DNA from: Nannochloropsis oceanica
Lineage: Eukaryota > Sar > Eustigmatophyceae > Eustigmatales > Monodopsidaceae
Length of the DNA stretch: 64,000 nt
Assembly: GCA_004519485.1 (NCBI GenBank)
Contig: CP038134.1
Coordinates: 496,001 to 560,000 of the forward strand
Direction of reading: 5' to 3'
In this document: positions 43,697 through 54,960 of the stretch, piece by piece
Layout: every line of letters begins with the position of its first letter
Position numbering within the stretch: position 1 is the stretch's first letter
The notes under the pieces: model-generated
Seen by the model: the letters and a program-made list of their open reading frames with translations, nothing else
What the model was told of the DNA's origin: nothing
The model's database searches: none
Translations under genes and position numbers: made by a program

Positions 43697-45277
43697 ATGG
43701 TGTGGGTAAGTCGGCGGCGCCTGACCCTGGGCGTTGCTGTCTATATCTACATGGTTTACTGCTTTCTATCTCCAGGAGTCGTGGCGGGCGGCTTCTTGCA
43801 GCAGGAGATGGGGAAAGTCAAAGAGGAAAACGAGGAGCAAAACATGACCACGCTCGAGTACATCCGCGACAACCTAGAAGACTTGCAAGAGGACATTCAA
43901 GAAGGTGTGCGAGGTGTGAATGATCGAGCGGCGCGCGCCAGAAAGCGGGCATTGGATTTGCATGAACGATGGAGCGATGCAATGGACGATGCAGTGGACG
44001 ACGTACGCGAATACTTGGGCCTGGAAAAACCTGTTCTGAATCGAGTGGAAGATCGCCTGGAGCTGGTGCTGAAGAGGACAGATTTCGCTCGATACGTGAT
44101 GAAAGGCGGGGTCGGGCTGGGCATGGTCTTCTTCGGACTGCACTTCTCCCACCTAGTCGTTTTCATGCATACCCTGCGCGTGACGGGCCTCCCCGTCATC
44201 CAACGTGCTTGGTGGGAGTTCCTTGAGATGTACGCTGTGGCCCGCCAAACGATCAAAAAGGAATATCCCAATATGGCACAAACTAAGAAGTTGCTTCAAG
44301 CTGTGCATTTTGAGATTCGGTCGACCCGCAAAATTCTCCACGAGGCCGCCGAGGCTGCCAAGGACGGCACGGTCACAAAGGCCGAAGCCCGCGAAGCCGT
44401 GCGTAAGGCTAAAATCAACTTACGGGAGCTTAATGAGAAGTCATGGTTGTTGAACCAGGCATTTTCTTCCATGCACGCCATGGCGGCGGCAGTTGATTTT
44501 CGGAGAATTAAGGACTTGGCGGGTGGGATTTATACTTCGGCCTTGGCATGTTTTGCCACTGCGTCCTCGTCTACCCTGCGAGGCCTCTCTATTGGTTTTG
44601 ACCTTGCTTCATTGATTTCTGGACATATCGACAATGCCATTCGCGCCCTCACCAAACGCATGCATCGATTGGAAGTATTTCGATACCTGCCCAAGGAGAC
44701 ACAGAAGCTGCTCGGGCTGACAGTGTCCCTCGTTTCGGTTGTCAAAGGACTGATTGTCGTTCATTTTGTGGTGCCCCGCCTCACGCTCGCCGTATCTTCC
44801 TCGGCCTTAGGCGCTCTGTGGATAACCGACACGATAATGTATGTGACAGATGCCGGAGCGGGAAGGACAGGCAAGGGGCCCATGAACGACAACGGTCTAT
44901 TCTTGCTCTCCAATTTATTTTGGACTGCGGCTGGCTTTGCCTTTCAAACCAAACGCGCTGGGGAGGAAATGCCTCGCTTCTTCCGGATCCTATTCTATCC
45001 GGTCTTGTGTCTGGAGAAGTTTTTACATTCCTTGGACGAGGTATTGGGCTCGAGTCGTGATAAGATTGAACAACTGATCACAAAACGCAAACATTCTTCG
45101 TTAACCCAAGGGGAATGTGTAGCGGCGGGAGGCGTGGCAGGGGCGACACTCCTGCAGGCCGCTGAAGCAGGTGCGAAATTGGATGAGAGGGAGGGATCGT
45201 ACGAGAGGAGAGGAAGAGGGGGCTTCTTGGGCGTAATTACGCGTTTTTGGCAGAAACCACCGTCACGGCAGGAGTAA
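43697..45277 (+). CDS. unknown multi-pass membrane protein with signal peptide
   Basis: Single exon, 526 residues. The start 'MVWVSRRRLTLGVAVYIYMV' followed by 'YCFLSPGVVAGG' looks like a signal peptide or first anchor. Residues ~40-135 are highly charged and helical, probably coiled coil ('LEYIRDNLEDLQEDIQEGVR'). Hydrophobic segments lie at ~145-170 ('GVGLGMVFFGLHFSHLVVFM'), ~360-400 ('LTVSLVSVVKGLIVVHFVV') and ~420-440, with amphipathic helices between ('ILHEAAEAAKDGTVTKAEAR'). The layout suggests an ER- or organelle-membrane shaping or contact protein, but I recognise no family. A donor-like GTAAGT directly after the third codon and an acceptor-like CAG at 43773-43775 are present; splicing them would break the frame, so I keep it unspliced. 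Confidence 0.65.
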   Translation: MVWVSRRRLTLGVAVYIYMVYCFLSPGVVAGGFLQQEMGKVKEENEEQNMTTLEYIRDNLEDLQEDIQEGVRGVNDRAARARKRALDLHERWSDAMDDAVDDVREYLGLEKPVLNRVEDRLELVLKRTDFARYVMKGGVGLGMVFFGLHFSHLVVFMHTLRVTGLPVIQRAWWEFLEMYAVARQTIKKEYPNMAQTKKLLQAVHFEIRSTRKILHEAAEAAKDGTVTKAEAREAVRKAKINLRELNEKSWLLNQAFSSMHAMAAAVDFRRIKDLAGGIYTSALACFATASSSTLRGLSIGFDLASLISGHIDNAIRALTKRMHRLEVFRYLPKETQKLLGLTVSLVSVVKGLIVVHFVVPRLTLAVSSSALGALWITDTIMYVTDAGAGRTGKGPMNDNGLFLLSNLFWTAAGFAFQTKRAGEEMPRFFRILFYPVLCLEKFLHSLDEVLGSSRDKIEQLITKRKHSSLTQGECVAAGGVAGATLLQAAEAGAKLDEREGSYERRGRGGFLGVITRFWQKPPSRQE

Positions 45278-47194
45278 AAAGTGCATTGGTAGGTAGATGT
45301 CATGCAGCAGCCGAGAAAGGAACTGGCGGTCCAAAATGCGAAAAGTGGATCTGAGTGAAGACTCATGGGGGAAAAGAACGACATGTGGGGTTTGCATGTT
45401 AGGGAGATACGCGTTAAGGCAATGGATGGTAAAAAAGAGGGACGAATGCAGGAGGCGCGACATTTAGCCTCCATAATTGGGTTTTAATTGAATGAGAGGC
45501 TGGTAGCTTGGCGATGTAGAGTTGGGAATAGTAAAATATGGAAAAGGAATGCAGCAAGATGAGGCAAATGGAAAGGCTAATGGGAGGAGGGGGGCGTGTT
45601 TATAGAAGGGAAGAAATGTATTGAGGTAAAATATTCGGCAAGAGCTAAGGCGTGGTTGTATATGCGAGATGAAGCAGGATGAGAGGGGAACAGGGAGAAG
45701 AAGGGGGCAGGATGGCAGATGGAAGGCCCCTGAATATAGAAACGGAAGAGGGCAGGAGTCGCGTGGAGCATTGATTGGCGGGCAACGGACACGACGTGAG
45801 AAGGGAGGCAGAGGGCGGTCGTTATGTATGTATACAAACATGACCCAAATTCAAAGAGACCAAAATGATCAAAAGGACTCAAAAATCAAAAAAAAAGGAA
45901 AAGCAAGCAAGCACTGACAAACTGAGGAGCATCCTCGACTCTGTTGATCGACCTAGGATGGGATACACAGAGGTGAGGTGGTGTGGAGGACACTTGCTTA
46001 ATGCTTATGTCAGCGGTACCAAGCAAAATTTTTGCTGTATAAGTCAGACAGGAAGTTCGAGTCTCTTTGATTACCTTTTCGAGAGGGGGCAAGCGCACCG
46101 CACACGTTTACAGAATTTTGAGTACCACATTCAAACCAGCCGTTTAGTGAGTTCCTCCTAAAATAAATATATATATTTAGGACAGCTATTACAGCAAGCC
46201 AAACACCATGGATCGACACTTTATATACAAAGTAATAACACACAGAGGGACCCAGACCCTCAAAATGAAAAGGGCATACCTTTTCAGCCGACCGCGCGGA
46301 GGTTCAAATTGTGACGTCTGACGTTTGGCTTCAAACTGCTAAAGTCCCTAGGCCCTTGTGCGGCAAGCTCCCTGCCTCATTCTCAACATGTCATTATACC
46401 GACTTCATCTGACCGTCGTGCGCGTCCATCATACAGGAGGAAATGTATGTGGCGTGTCAATTTGTGCGTGCAAAGCCATTTTCTCTGGCTGCTGCCCCTC
46501 CTCGGTCGGGGCTTGAACTCAGAAGTCCTTAGAGCAACTTTGCATCCCCACTCGCTTACTCGTGATGGCTTCAAGGCTCGATGATTCACCGTCCCCGCAT
46601 ACATGTCTGTCATTCAATCCTTCAAATCTTCAAATCCTTAACCCCACTCTGAAGCAACACCTTGTTCCTGGTCAACACGCATGCTCTGTCCTCCTTCGAG
46701 ATATCCCGGCTTCGACACCCTTTTGCTAGCGAGGTGTTGCGCCGCAGCGGAGAACCAAGGGCAGGAGGCCAGCCTAGACACACAAGGACTGGCGTGGCAC
46801 GTGGCACCCACAAGCGCACATTTTAGAATATGTCTTAGCAATTGCATTGCTTTCTGCATTGCGATGGGGCGTTTCGCCAAGACACGCCAAAGCCGTCCTT
46901 GCTCCCCGCACCCATCCCTATGCACTGTCTAAGCCACATACAGGGACGGAGGCTTGTAATCATACACTACAACAGCACTATTCCTCCCTATTTAATGGCC
47001 ATGTACACATGCATGAACTTATTCCATCCTCTACCCTCCCTACCGCCCCACACTCTACCCAGGCAGACAAGCTATCGCGTCGCTGCATTTGGGGTTTTTC
47101 CTTGGGTTAGGCCAGGGCGTGTAGCACGGGGAAGACGACGATTGCGGCAGCGAACACAAGGCGGCGAACAAGACCACCTGTTCTCGCGACGACT
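45278..47194. other. long intergenic stretch
   Basis: About 1.9 kb, the longest gene-free stretch outside the repeat island. It is AT-richer than its surroundings, with a TATATATATTTA run near 46166-46178. I looked for tRNA box B motifs ('gttcaaat' at 46302, 'gttcaag' on minus near 46517) but could not fold a cloverleaf. Upstream control of the kinase gene is the only inferred content. Confidence 0.45.
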
Positions 47195-48766
47195 ATGGCG
47201 TCTGCGCGGGTCGAGGTCGCCGTGACCAAGGGAGGCGCAGCCGTATCGGCGCCCGTGCGCAAAAAGAGGGAGTCCTTAAGCATGGTGCCAACAAAGCCGG
47301 CCCCTGTCCTTGAGCGTTTGGACAAGACGCAGGGCATCCAGGACTCGGATTACCGAGTACACAGTGCCACGGTTGATGATCCGGCGGGCGTCATCGTGCG
47401 AGATAAGGTCACTGGCGCCGTTGCGCTGGACATGTTTGATTACGAGCAGCTGGAAAAGGTTGAGTTTTTGGCATCGGGAGCGTTTTCGCACGTCTTTTCC
47501 GCCAAGTACCGCGGAAAGAGCGTGGTTGTGAAGCTTCTGCGGGAACAATACAAAGAATCGACCGTGACGCTGAAGCAAATGCGGTTTGAACAGACATTGC
47601 TGAGCCAGCTCAACCACCCAAACATTGTCGAGTTTGTGGGGACGGGCGTGTATAATGGGGTACCGTTCACCGTGTTGGAGCGCTTGGACGAGACACTGAA
47701 TCAGCGCATTGGTGGCGAGGTTCGCCTAACCATGCTGGAGTCCTTGACCTATGCCATGGCTATCGGGGAGGCGCTTGTCTACATCCACGACGAGGCAATT
47801 TCCGGACACGTTACTCTGCATCGGGACCTCAAGCCGGATAACCTCGCTTTCGGGGAAGCAGGCAGCGTCAAGCTGATTGACTTTGGGCTGGCCCGTTCGG
47901 TGCCGCGTGGGGGGTCGATTGATGAGGTGTATGAGATGACGGGAGAGACAGGGAGCTTGAGGTATATGGCGCCGGAGGTGGCCTTGGGTATGCTTTACAA
48001 TGCCAAGGCAGACGTCTATAGCTTGGCACTCATCACCTGGCAGATGGTCCAAGGCACGAAACCTTTTCAGGGAATGAGCCGCAAGGACTTCTTCCATCAC
48101 GTTGTTCACCGGCATTTTCGTCCTCCTGTCGACCCGAAGTGGCCTGCGGCGCTTAGTGCCATAATATTGCGGGCCTGGGATCCCGATCAGCTTAAGCGAC
48201 CCACGGCCAGGGAGTACGTGGATGCCTTGAAAGGAGTCGTGCATGGCCTAAGTAGGCATCGCCGCAATTCCACTGGAAGCTCGCTTTCCCGCGTCCGCAA
48301 CATTTTTCAAATGATGAAGGAGCGGGCGGAAGACTATGTGGTGGGAACCACGGGGACGGCGGCGGCGACGGCAGTGGGAGGAGCAGCAGCAGGAGACAGG
48401 ACGCACCACGAGAAGCGTCGCTCCAGCGCGGCAGAGGAGGAGCAGCCAGCATCGCGAGAAGAGGAGGCCCAGCAGCATAAACTGCAGCCAACGCAGCAAC
48501 GACCCAAGGAACAGCCGCGGCCTGTGCCGCCGGTCGACAGCTTGCCACGACCCATGACTGTGCCCAGATCAACGCCTAAGAGTACCCCCGCGGCAGCTGC
48601 AGCAGTGTCTCGACCATCCCAGCCCGTGCCGCAAGGCGAGGCTAAGGAGGAGGGGGATTCAGTACCGCAATTAAAGGAGAAGGCGGGCATGGGACCCCCA
48701 GATCCGGTGGGGCAAATAGCGAGGGAGGGTGGGGGGGCTGCGCATAAGAGGAGGAACAGTTACTAG
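47195..48766 (+). CDS. TKL-like protein kinase with disordered tail
   Basis: Single exon, 523 residues. The kinase domain spans ~84-350. It has a glycine loop of reduced form 'LASGAFSHVF' (93-101), catalytic Lys113 in 'VVVKLL', the helix-C Glu132, 'HRDLKPDN' (209-216, catalytic Asp211), 'DFGLA' (229-233) and 'YMAPE' (257-261). 'DVYSLALITWQMVQGTKPF' and 'RPPVDPKWP' with 'DPDQLKRPTAREY' are typical of tyrosine-kinase-like (RAF/CTR1/MLK) serine/threonine kinases. All catalytic residues are present, so it should be active. The N-terminal 80 residues and C-terminal 170 are disordered, with Gln/Pro/Ala runs and an RRNS-type site. No membrane segment or ligand domain is seen. Pathway unknown. Confidence 0.87.
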   Translation: MASARVEVAVTKGGAAVSAPVRKKRESLSMVPTKPAPVLERLDKTQGIQDSDYRVHSATVDDPAGVIVRDKVTGAVALDMFDYEQLEKVEFLASGAFSHVFSAKYRGKSVVVKLLREQYKESTVTLKQMRFEQTLLSQLNHPNIVEFVGTGVYNGVPFTVLERLDETLNQRIGGEVRLTMLESLTYAMAIGEALVYIHDEAISGHVTLHRDLKPDNLAFGEAGSVKLIDFGLARSVPRGGSIDEVYEMTGETGSLRYMAPEVALGMLYNAKADVYSLALITWQMVQGTKPFQGMSRKDFFHHVVHRHFRPPVDPKWPAALSAIILRAWDPDQLKRPTAREYVDALKGVVHGLSRHRRNSTGSSLSRVRNIFQMMKERAEDYVVGTTGTAAATAVGGAAAGDRTHHEKRRSSAAEEEQPASREEEAQQHKLQPTQQRPKEQPRPVPPVDSLPRPMTVPRSTPKSTPAAAAAVSRPSQPVPQGEAKEEGDSVPQLKEKAGMGPPDPVGQIAREGGGAAHKRRNSY

Positions 48767-50082
48767 CAGCAGCCGCAGGAGGAGCGCCCGGTGCCTGACT
48801 TACCTTAGTTGTTAGATTTTAAGGAGTAGTACAAGTAGTAGTAGTATCAGAGAAATGGAGAGGCAATGCTCACATTGCGTTCCTGTGGTCATCTAATCAG
48901 TCTGCCGGACACCGACCACCGCCAACTGTAGTTGCAGCACAACACTACCACCAACAGCGACAACGATACTACCGGCTAGGAAAATCTTATGAGAGGGGAC
49001 TCTTTTGATTTCCTAGTCATTGATCATATGCTGAGTTCACCCACTCAACCCTTTGTGCCGTGTATAAGAAATATGTTATTGGTAATATATGTAAAAATTA
49101 TGTATGTAGAAAGAAACGCGAATTAGTAAGCCTTTGGTGCGTCTCAGGGCAGGTATAGATAATTATATACATATCATATATATTCGAGGCAAAGGGCAAA
49201 AAATTATGGAGAGGAAGAGATATAGAAGAAAATTAGATTGCATGTGTGCTTGCTTTTTGAATTGGGAGAAAACACAGAATTTCAAGGTACCATGATGTTT
49301 GATTTCTAACTATCTCATGCATGCAAAGTTTCGCCCTTTTTTCAAATTGTTTTATCGCCTTTTCCCTTTTCGTTGGACGAAAGAGGGTCGAGGAGGAGGG
49401 AGGAGTAGAGGAGAGCTGGGATCTTCGTGCTTTTCCCATAGTTACTTGTTTTCCTGCCGCTCTCTCCCTGACGCTCGTGTTACTTAGCTCGAGATATACA
49501 AATCTTTTTGCCGTTCTGATTTGGTCCTTCGTAAGGATAATAAGAACCGGATAAGAAGATTCTTAACGAAATAAGGACGGATGAAGCAAAAGGAAGAAAG
49601 GGAAGGAAGAAAAAAAGAAAAAGATTCACTCTGTATGATTAAATTTCAGTGTATTACTTTCTTTTGTAATTTTGCGTTCATTTTCTCTTCGTCTCCTAAC
49701 TGCAGTGTTATGTTGTGTCCTCCACTTTTTGAAGCTTACTTTCCTTCTATTCCCCTATGCATATAAAAATGATATCAAAATACAAAGAAAGCAATCAATT
49801 TGTTCTTTCGATCTTTACCAGTTCATTCAGCATACAAACAAAATGCACGGACATATTCCATACACACGCATTCGGCGTTTTATCCAACATGGTGATATGC
49901 AGAAGACATGCACGTACTGCACTTCCTTGTATGTATGCCACGTTCCTCCAATCATTCACCCCACACGCGCATTGGTATAAAAGCTACATGGATCGTGGAG
50001 TGAGAGCACATGCATACACACAGGCAAAGAGACAGGTTTTATCTCTTCCCCCACCATTTATTCATAAACTCTCTCCTCCCCT
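48767..50082. other. long intergenic stretch, convergent
   Basis: About 1.3 kb between convergent genes, AT-rich in the middle (49070-49220), with a short GTA repeat at 48829-48846. No gene or RNA recognised. Confidence 0.5.
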
Positions 50083-50990
50083 CTAAGCAGCAGGCATATA
50101 ACGGAAATCACTTACACTCCCCGGAGAGCAAGAGACGTGATCCGAGGAAGAGGAAGAAGACATACTGTCAAAATCATCCTCGTCCCACGAACGTAAGGAG
50201 AAAGGCCGAGCGTGCCCTTCGGTCAGCTCCCACACTTGCATATCGTGCATGCTGGGCAATTCGTTTACCTCCGGCCCGATGGAAGAGGAGGAGGAGGAGG
50301 AGGAGGAGGAGGAGGAGGATAGCTTGCCTCTTGTCAGGGTTTGCATTAGCTCTTCTAAGGGGTCGGGCACCTTGTTATATTGGCCAGGTGCGGAGGATGA
50401 CAAATTGAAAGATGAGCAGGAAGAAGAGGAAGTCTCAGCCATCATATGGCAGGCAGGAGAGGCAATGGCCGCGGGTAAGACGCTGGGTTGCTGGGGAGCG
50501 ACACAGGCGGAGAGACGGTGGTGGGGGGGCTGCTCGATAGGAACGGCAGTTGGGCCTCTGGCGGTGGAGAAGGTACTGCTAGAAGTGGCACCAGCTGGCG
50601 CTGTTACACTCTCGAAGATAGGTGGGCGCTTGCCATTGTTCTCGTCCGAAGCGCTGCTGAGAGGGTTGCTTTGTGTGGATATCTCTGGCTGTGACCCCGA
50701 GGAGAGGGGCAAAGTAGTCAATTCATGCCCAAGCTGGCCTGCACCACGGGCTAAGGCAGCGATGAAGCATGCACGGGCATGAGAGGAGGGGGAGAGGAGC
50801 TGCCCACCGATTTCAGGTTCTTGGGGAGCCATCAGCTGCTGCATAGTGTAGAGAGCGGAGGAATTGGAGAGGGTAGGGTAAGAGTGGGATACCACTGCAC
50901 AATTTGTGGACCCGGCGGGCAGATTTAAAAGGGGAAAGCTGGAAGACATTGGCATAAGAGCGCGTATGGAGGCGTCTTGGACTTTAAAAG

Positions 50991-51043
<53 letters not shown>

Positions 51044-51836
51044 GGTTGTTGTTGTTGGTGTTCCCGATTTAAAACATAGCCTGCTGGTAATTGCACGCGT
51101 CTCTTGGCCTTGGGGACGAACAACTCGGAGGACGAGGACGTGGAGATGGAGGCGGGCTTGAGGATGCCGGCGGGCGGGGGCGATTTCTGTAAGAAGAAGT
51201 GGAAGAAAAGCAGAATGAATCAAACGAGTCCGGTATCGCGAAGGAAACACATGCATACCTTTATAGTGCCGCGACGCTCCATATTATCGACACCCTTCCC
51301 GTCCATCATCAACACGCCCTGGTGACCTGCCTTTCGGGCTTTCTCCAATTTGATCAAATACTTCTGAGCATGCGTGCGAATTTGGACCACCGAGCGTGTC
51401 TTGACAATTTCCGAAATCTTTTTCCAGGACTTGCCGTACAATGACATGCCCTTGAGAAATAGGATATGCTCTTCCGCAGTCCAACGCCCCGGGTCCTTTT
51501 TCACTGAGGGTTGGCGCGTGCGAGAGGGGACAAAGTGAGCTCGTGAGGCGCTGGCTTGTGAGGAAGAGTGCAGTACGTAACCAATCCGGGAGGATATAAA
51601 CCACATGTACTGATGTTTGACAGACGCACGATACACAATATAGTCCTTGGCGGCTCACTCAGTATCTTCTCTCTTTCTTTCTCACCTTCTTCGTCGCTCC
51701 CGTTCTCTTTGCACTCCTTTCCCTGCGACGCTGTGTCGGAGAAAACGCTCGATGCTGAGTCCATCGAGCGATCAAATGACATCGGAGGCCAGATGGTATC
51801 GTCCGGCGTGGTAGTGGTGCAGTTTTGCACACTCAT
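50083..51836 (-). CDS. SHAQKYF-class single-repeat MYB transcription factor
   Basis: Three exons: 51836-51659 (donor GTGAGC, phase 1), 51503-51259 (donor GTATGC, phase 0) and 51186-50083, 508 residues. Exon 2 holds one MYB repeat: 'GRWTAEEHILFLKGMSLYGK', 'SWKKISEIVKTRSVVQIRTH', then 'AQKYLIKLEKA'. The THAQKYL motif places it with the CCA1/LHY/RVEILLE and related SHAQKYF proteins, which bind evening-element or I-box-like DNA. In plants and algae many act in the circadian clock or light response; that role is inferred. Exon 1 encodes a Ser/Glu-rich acidic leader. Exon 3 encodes basic 'PKAKRRVQLPAGYVL', a long Gln run, Ser-rich regions and an acidic 'SWDEDDFDSMSSSSSS' C-terminus that could activate transcription. 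Confidence 0.87.
50992..51058 (-). repeat. (CAA)n run coding for Gln in the MYB factor
   Basis: About twenty glutamine codons, almost all CAA on the minus strand, with one CCA interruption. It follows the DNA-binding region, a common site of polyQ variation in transcription factors. Confidence 0.92.
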
Positions 51837-52669
51837 GGAGGATATCAATATTAAGCGGAAACGGTAGAAGCGACTGACGATCTGGAGGGACTAAGATAGG
51901 CTGGCTACTTCCTGTCTAGGTGTTAGTGTATGGGGGTCGTAAGTGAGGGTATGCTGCTGCGTGTATAAGTACGAAGAGACTGCGTCGAAGTGCCTCCGTT
52001 TCTTCCATGCGTCTCCCGTTCCTACGATGTTGAGGACGTGCAAGCTGGAAGCGAGTGCAAAGTAACGCATGGGCAAGCGTGCTATCGTGTGTGAGTGTGA
52101 GTCCACGTGTAAAGTAGTGTAAGCCTAGAGCCTAGATGGAATGGACGTATCAAGCAAGGACAAACGTTTGTGTGTCAGCCAGCCGTGAAAGGAGGGATCA
52201 CAAAACGAACGCTGGCCACGGAAGTACCGTCTCTAGCCAAGGAGAGGTCACGAAACACTTGCCCGCTGGATACAGAGGGCTCACACAAGGACAAGCCTTG
52301 CGGAACAGAACCTTAGATAAGGAGAGCAAGTCACATGACCAAGAGAATGCATGAAGAACAAATAGAAAATGACTTGGTGGAATGCAAAACCGCAAATGGC
52401 GGTTCGTGAAACGTCGCGCCCGTTGCTGTCTTTCGTCTTGGCCGTTGATTTTTGAACGATGGGACATCAATGGGTGAGGGGCAGCAGCAGCAGCAGCAGC
52501 ACCATCAGCATACATGTGCCTTGATCAAACGTCTCGTTCAATAAGGTTTCGGCTTCAAATATACGTACATTATTTTGTTCTTCATAACTTCATGTGTCTA
52601 TGGTCATAGCTACCCCTGCTTTCTACTCTTCCATCCTCTTCGTCAATCCATGATCTCCATCTACAACTA
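51837..52669. other. intergenic, upstream of the MYB gene
   Basis: About 830 bases with a short (CAG)n run at 52481-52501. It must contain the MYB promoter and the 3' region of the GT8 gene. No gene seen. Confidence 0.5.
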
Positions 52670-53805
52670 CTATGGGGTCGCTGCTCCACCTGTGGCCACC
52701 GCCGGCACATCATCTTGAAGGAATTCTAGTGGCCGGTAGTTTCCTCGTACGCACGCTTCTCCATACGCTCCCGTCTCCATGCTCTCGAGCTGTGTTGAAT
52801 GTGAAGAAAAGTTGGGAGCGAAAGGGAGAAAGTAGATGTGACAAGAGGCGACATGGGGCATTTGACAGGCTTGCTACCATTCTAAAGGTACATGACACCC
52901 ACAGTCCGCCCACTCCTTATTACGAACCAAAACGTACCTCTCTCCGCAACTGGAACCACTTCTCCATAAATGGCGTGCAAGCCGCATTCTTAGCGTGCGT
53001 AGTGCAAGTCCATGGCTTCTGACACACAGTAAAATGCACATTTTTAATCATAGGGATGCTGGCATTCTTGCACTCGGGGTTGTCGAACATATTGTTATAG
53101 ACGCAGCGGTCCACTTCCTTGGCACGGGTGGGGTCGGTGAGCTTGTGGAAATAGTAGGGGAGCAGTCCTGAGGAATGGAAAGTACAGAGGAAGGAAAAAT
53201 AAGGAAAGACGCGAGATGAATTTATGTTTGCATGTTTGGAAAAGACAAAAGGGAAATTATACAGCCCTTGGCCACGCGGAAGGGCTGCCAACACCGCTGT
53301 CTATCCTTTTCTCCACCGTCAACCGTCCTGACTCATTCCAACCCCTCTCCTCACCATCAGCTCCCATCCTACTCACTATAGCACCCCCCCTCCGTACCTT
53401 GAATCGTCATCCCCCCCCAATACCACCCGATGTGCTCCCCACCCCATGCAGATCCTGCGCGAAAATCCCCAAGTTTCACGGTGTTCACCAGTCTCTTGAA
53501 ATCCTCCTCATTGGGCTTCAAGATGAGAAACCCCCCTTGCACCGGGCAGGCTTTCGAGCCCCTAGTCATCATTCCATAGTCACATGTGTACAAGAAATCT
53601 TTTCCTGACAAGTCAAATAGTTCGTCGAGGGGTTGGAGGAGGAGGGAGTCCATGTCCAGGTGCACGACGCGGTGGTAGTCAGTGAGGCGCCATGCGTAGA
53701 GCTTCAGTAGCTCGGTCGCACCGCAGCAGCCGTTCTTGGCGATACGCTCTCTCAGGTAGTCGCCCTGGATTTCATTGATGTCGAGGGGAATATCTCGTTC
53801 GAGCA

Positions 53806-53844
<39 letters not shown>

Positions 53845-54511
53845 GAGGGGGGGGAAATGGGGGAAAACGGGTCGTGAGTGCATGAGGGGCGAAGGGATGC
53901 GGCAAGCTCAGCCTGCACCACAGTTGGGATGCAACAATTCGCAGCACCCTCTCATTTTCTTTTCAACAACAAAGTAGAGCAAAGCGTATACGATGAGGCC
54001 AACATCTCGCATAAATCAACCCCCAAGGCCCCACCCTCCCCATCCTCCTGAAAACTTACTTCCAGCCGGCGCGCATGAGGGCTGCACGGGAGGTGGTGAC
54101 GTTAGGATGGACCATGGCAATAAGGTCGATCCCGTACTTAGAGTCTGTCGAGGCCTTGCGGATACTGTGCGCCAATACAGCAGCCCCGTCCATGTAGGGC
54201 CCGTCCGCTGTTACGGAGATGACATAGGCGACCGTCTTGCCATCCATCCTCCGGCCTGCCTGCGCTTTCAGTTTCTTCTGTCCACCTGAAGACACGGAGG
54301 AGAGGTCCAAGGTTGTGATCGCGTCCTGAGTTGATCGACTGTAGGTGAGCTTCAAGGCAAAAAATACGAAGGCGCCGAGGATGATCGTGACCTTCAGTAC
54401 CGTGGGCACCCGTCTTTGGAACTTGCTCCGCTCCAGCACACCGTGCGGGAAACGTCCACTCACCACCTCACCACGCCCAGCACAGACGCTGACGCCTCGA
54501 TGTTTGGGCAT
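52670..54511 (-). CDS. GT8-type (glycogenin-like) glycosyltransferase, type II membrane protein
   Basis: Four exons: 54511-54060 (donor GTAAGT), 53807-53398 (GTACGG), 53167-52938 (GTACGT) and 52789-52670, 403 residues with consistent phases. A short basic N-terminus precedes a signal anchor ('VTIILGAFVFFALKLTY', ~42-58), the Golgi glycosyltransferase layout. The catalytic domain starts at 'TVAYVISVTADGPYMDGAAV', includes 'LLKLYAWRLTDYHRVVHLDM' with the metal-binding DMD (D-x-D) motif, and 'GFLILKPNEEDFKRL' followed by 'GGEHIGWYWGG'. GT8 enzymes transfer glucose, galactose or xylose from UDP-sugars. The C-terminal cysteine-bearing part ('FTVCQKPWTC') is unlike glycogenin. The acceptor of intron 1 is preceded by a (TA)n run instead of a pyrimidine tract. 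Confidence 0.83.
53809..53841. repeat. (TA)n dinucleotide run at a splice acceptor
   Basis: Sixteen TA units directly abut the acceptor AG of GT8 intron 1 (exon 2 begins at 53807 on minus). The T/C-rich tract lies beyond it, more than 30 bases from the AG. Confidence 0.9.
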
Positions 54512-54960
54512 ATTTGTACTGCCTGTGTATGCGTAGTGTATGAGTTGTCAGGCAAGGCCCTATTTTGAATACGGCGAAGGTGGTGATGATTCAGACGATG
54601 GGGGTGGGGTATGCTGGCAGCCGGCAGGCGAGGTACGCGACTCTCGCGCTGTTGACGACAGACAAGAAGCGTCAAGGTGATTATTTAAGTGCGCGGTCAG
54701 ATGTGGCAACCCGCACAGCTCAGGACCAAGGACATGGACGCGTCGATGGGCCAGGCTTTCTCCTTATAGCATATCTCTCATCGCCGTTCGACTTCCGAGA
54801 CTGTCCATTCCAACTTCACTCGACCACTGGATATTGACCTTCCACTCCGTACTACATACCACCCAGCGTTGGCCAACGGGGGAGGACCGAACTCAAGCCT
54901 CTTTTTGTTTTGGTCGACCTCCTTTTCCCAAGCGACTGATCTTGGAGAAGCGAGCAAGCC
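54512..54960. promoter_or_regulatory. shared upstream region of GT8 and YlqF-type GTPase
   Basis: About 450 bases between divergent start codons. Short frames here lack support. Probably two promoters. Confidence 0.35.

Noticed and set aside
43706-43775. GT-AG pair of 70 bases at the start of the unknown membrane protein
   Set aside because: Splicing would shift the frame into an early stop, while the unspliced start gives a sensible signal peptide.
46480-46570. tRNA-like T-loop sequences (gttcaag, gttcaaat) in the long intergenic stretch
   Set aside because: The flanking bases do not form T or acceptor stems and no D-arm sequence is at the right distance.
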